Source of the DNA: Chlorobiota bacterium
Lineage (GTDB): Bacteria; Bacteroidota; Bacteroidia; Bacteroidales; JAADGE01
Length of the DNA stretch: 8,128 nucleotides
Direction: 5' to 3'
Assembly (NCBI GenBank): GCA_030592825.1
Contig: JAUVIG010000158.1
Span: 1 to 8,128, forward strand
A program made the translations under genes and the position numbers. Of this stretch, positions 6,308 through 8,128 are shown piece by piece; positions within the stretch are counted from its first letter, which is position 1; the number at the start of each line of letters is the position of its first letter. The notes under the pieces are model-generated. The model was given only the letters and a program-made list of their open reading frames with translations, did not search any database and was not told the DNA's origin.

Positions 6308-6623
6308 ATCAGACACAATCTGTTAACCCATAGGGCGTTGCCCCATGTTAATATATAAAGCTCTTTCAGAGCTAAATTAAAAATTATAATAGTTAAAAGG
6401 TAAACCTTAAAATGAAAAGTTTTTTCAAAGCTAAATATATCAAGGTGTTAAACACATAAGTTTAAAGAGAGAAAAACTCTGAAAAGAGCAAAATATAAAA
6501 ACACAGTATGAAATCCCATATACACTAACTAAAAAATGAAATTGCCTGAAAGGCATATATATAATAGCCCTGTCCGAAGGGCAGGGTAATAAAAAAGTGG
6601 ATTACGTTAAGCCCTGAAAGGGC
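6293..6623. repeat. Right copy of the 331-bp palindrome-rich direct repeat
   Basis: Same orientation as 5399-5729. Palindromes in order: GCCCTTTCAGGGC (6295-6307); a long stem at 6323-6351 with TTAAC/GTTAA outer arms and a GGGC-GTT-GCCC tip, better preserved than in the left copy; AGCTCTTTCAGAGCT (6359-6373); AGTTTTTTCAAAGCT, decayed (6418-6432); ACTCTGAAAAGAGC, decayed (6476-6489); TGCCTGAAAGGCA (6543-6555); CCCTGTCC/GGGCAGGG with a GAA loop (6568-6586); GCCCTGAAAGGGC (6611-6623). The final palindrome is intact here and altered in the left copy, so each copy has kept different palindromes. The rest of the gap to fecR (6624-6660) is A-rich with no promoter box. Confidence 0.92.
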
Positions 6624-6660
6624 ATAATAAAAAAACTATGACAGCAGTAAAAACTTTAAA

Positions 6661-7644
6661 ATGAAAACAAAAGACAACATACCGAATAATTTATTTGCAA
6701 AGTTTTTCACCGGAGAAATCTCGGAAAAAGAGCAAACAGTATTAGACAAGTTTATTTCCAAAAAACCGGAAAATGAAAAAATGTTTAAAAATTACGAATT
6801 AATTTGGAGCCAAAACAATGCTGACGATGCTTTTTCAGAGAAAACAGATTCAGCATTACAATCGGTTAAAAACATCATTCACGCAGATGAAAAAAGAATT
6901 GAGCCAAAACCTTATAAACTTCTTTTTAAAATTGCAGCAACTGTTATAATTGTATTCGGCTTAAGTTGGTTTGCATATAATAAACTTATAAATAATGACA
7001 TCGAAATGCTTGTTTCAGAGACTACAGATCAAACAAAAGAATTAAAGCTGTCAGACGGAAGTACAATATGGCTAAACAAGAACAGTATATTAGAATACCC
7101 TGAAAATTTCTCCGGAAAAGAACGAAAAGTTAAATTAACGGGGGAGGCATATTTTATTATAACTCATAATTCTGAAAAACCTTTCATTGTTATTTCTGAA
7201 CAAACTGAAACCAAAGTTCTGGGAACTGAATTTAACCTTAAAGCATATAAAAATACCGGCAAAATTGAACTGACACTAACGAAAGGTAAAGTGTTATTTA
7301 CTGATAATAAAACCAATGAAAATAAAACTCTTATAAAGAATGAAAAAGTAACTTTAAATAAACAAAGCAGGATATTGAAAAAAACAAAAGTTAATTCCGT
7401 AAACTATTTATTTTGGAAAACAAACGAAATTAATCTTGATAATTTAACAACAGAACAAATAGCACTTGAGTTAAGCGAAATATTCAACACTAATATTCAA
7501 ACAGATGAATCAGTAAAAAATCTTGTTTTTCATCAAACAATACCTTTTAAAGATGTAAACTTGCAAGACATTTTAAATACAATTAAATATACATTAAATA
7601 TAAATGTTTACAGTATAAACGGAATTGTCATATTAAAAAAATGA
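6661..7644 (+). CDS. FecR-family anti-sigma factor
   Basis: Membrane-spanning regulator expected to bind and control the ECF sigma factor encoded at 4796-5377. It has 327 residues. The cytoplasmic N-terminal part (1-85) contains LFAKFFTGEISEKE and is the sigma-binding region in the family. One transmembrane helix lies at about 88-107 (LFKIAATVIIVFGLSWFAY). The periplasmic FecR domain covers about 113-215, with the hallmarks LSDGSTIWLNKNSILEYP (130-147), VKLTGEAYF (157-165), KPFIV and VLGTEFNLKAY (186-196). The C-terminal part (about 255-325, LDNLTTEQIALELSEIF and IPFKDVNLQDIL) matches the DUF4974/secretin-TonB-like domain added in Bacteroidota. Length and domain order are complete. Its own promoter is not evident, and the inserted array separates it from its sigma gene. 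No TonB-dependent receptor follows within the window. Confidence 0.95.
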   Translation: MKTKDNIPNNLFAKFFTGEISEKEQTVLDKFISKKPENEKMFKNYELIWSQNNADDAFSEKTDSALQSVKNIIHADEKRIEPKPYKLLFKIAATVIIVFGLSWFAYNKLINNDIEMLVSETTDQTKELKLSDGSTIWLNKNSILEYPENFSGKERKVKLTGEAYFIITHNSEKPFIVISEQTETKVLGTEFNLKAYKNTGKIELTLTKGKVLFTDNKTNENKTLIKNEKVTLNKQSRILKKTKVNSVNYLFWKTNEINLDNLTTEQIALELSEIFNTNIQTDESVKNLVFHQTIPFKDVNLQDILNTIKYTLNINVYSINGIVILKK

Positions 7645-7684
7645 GAATTATTGGCTTTGGTTTAATATAACGGATAAATATTTG

Positions 7685-7692
7685 TATCTTTG
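7685..7692 (+). promoter_or_regulatory. Promoter -7 box of the downstream transposase gene
   Basis: TATCTTTG matches the TAnnTTTG consensus and lies 15 bases before the ATG at 7708. The nearest TTTG that could act as -33 (7656-7659) is 25 bases upstream, longer than the usual 19-21, so only the -7 element is convincing. Confidence 0.45.
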
Positions 7693-7707
7693 TTAAAAAA
7701 TGTAATT

Positions 7708-8128
7708 ATGAATGTGCAGGAAATAAAATTATACTTTGAGCAACTACCCACAGCAGAGCAAGAAAATTTGTTGTCAGAGTTGAGTTCAGTTAATTCAGCC
7801 AAAGAATTTCAATTATTAAAGTTAAGAGAATATCAATTAAACGAGAAGCAAGGAGTTTGTCCTCATTGTGGTTATGAGAAATATGTAAAAGCAGGCAAAG
7901 ATAAAGCAGTGCAAAGATATAAATGTAAAAAGTGCCACAGAAGATTTACTTCATATTCCGGTACATGGATGGCTCATATTCACAAAAAGGAAAAACTTAC
8001 AGATTATTTAAAATTAATGAAGCAAGGGTTAAGTTTGGAGAAAATAAGAAAGCTGCTAAAAATAAATAAGAAAACTGCATTTGATTGGCGACATAAAATA
8101 TTAATATCAATAAAAGATACTTATGAAG
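7708..8128 (+). CDS. IS1595/ISXO2-like transposase, 3' end outside window
   Basis: The N-terminal 140 residues of a transposase run off the right edge with no stop. After a helical N-terminal stretch (MNVQEIKLYFEQLPTAEQ) there is a zinc ribbon with CPHCG (Cys51, Cys54) and YKCKKCHRRF (Cys73, Cys76), followed by SGTWMAHIHKK. A helix-turn-helix region is at about 105-131 (KQGLSLEKIRKLLKINKKT, then AFDWRHKIL). This order of zinc ribbon, then T/GTxxxx, then HTH with F-W-RHK is typical of IS1595-family transposases; the DDE nuclease domain would lie beyond the window. The ATG is supported by the conserved region beginning soon after and a TATCTTTG box 15 bases upstream. It starts 63 bases after the fecR stop, in the place where a receptor gene might be expected. 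No left terminal inverted repeat could be identified. Confidence 0.85.
   Translation, partial: MNVQEIKLYFEQLPTAEQENLLSELSSVNSAKEFQLLKLREYQLNEKQGVCPHCGYEKYVKAGKDKAVQRYKCKKCHRRFTSYSGTWMAHIHKKEKLTDYLKLMKQGLSLEKIRKLLKINKKTAFDWRHKILISIKDTYE

Noticed and set aside
5399..6623. CRISPR array
   Set aside because: The repeats are short palindromes of several different sequences at irregular spacing and in both orientations, without uniform spacers, and no cas gene is present.

Overview
The window is about 8.1 kb of AT-rich DNA from a member of the Bacteroidota. The grounds for this are a FecI-type ECF sigma factor with a FecR anti-sigma factor carrying the Bacteroidota-style C-terminal domain, several TAnnTTTG promoter -7 boxes, mostly absent Shine-Dalgarno sites and low GC. 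The genus cannot be named from the sequence. The arrangement looks like an ordinary chromosomal backbone broken up by accessory genes and mobile elements.

Layout. 1-950: 3' part of gmd (GDP-mannose 4,6-dehydratase, nucleotide-sugar synthesis), cut by the window edge. 957-1445: an unrecognised four-helix membrane protein. 1470-2106: a HigBA-type toxin-antitoxin pair, toxin first, with its own promoter and a palindromic candidate operator. 2270-2953: a single-pass membrane protein with a DUF4145/HEPN-like C-terminal part, probably accessory. 3038-4480 (minus strand): a 13-helix sodium:solute symporter. 4481-4795: intergenic region with the symporter promoter, a set of inverted GTAACTTGT-type repeats, and the promoter of the sigma gene nested in the last repeat.

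4796-7644 is the most interesting part. An ECF sigma factor gene (4796-5377) and its probable partner fecR (6661-7644), normally adjacent in this phylum, are separated by 1.28 kb. That interval holds a complete IS200/IS605-type HUH (Y1) transposase gene (5834-6286) between two direct repeats of about 331 bp (5399-5729 and 6293-6623). Each unit is packed with small palindromes whose arms differ (GCCCT/AGGGC, AGCTCT/AGAGCT, TGCCT/AGGCA) but which share a CTGAAAG or CTTTCAG core. Within each unit the core faces one way in the left half and the other way in the right half. This resembles the REP/RAYT systems of proteobacteria: a single-strand transposase together with a structured repeat array. 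It has landed inside a cell-surface-signalling operon.

7708-8128: the N-terminal part of a second, unrelated transposase (IS1595/ISXO2-like: zinc ribbon plus helix-turn-helix) begins right after fecR and runs off the window. No TonB-dependent receptor or SusC/SusD pair is visible beside the sigma/anti-sigma pair.
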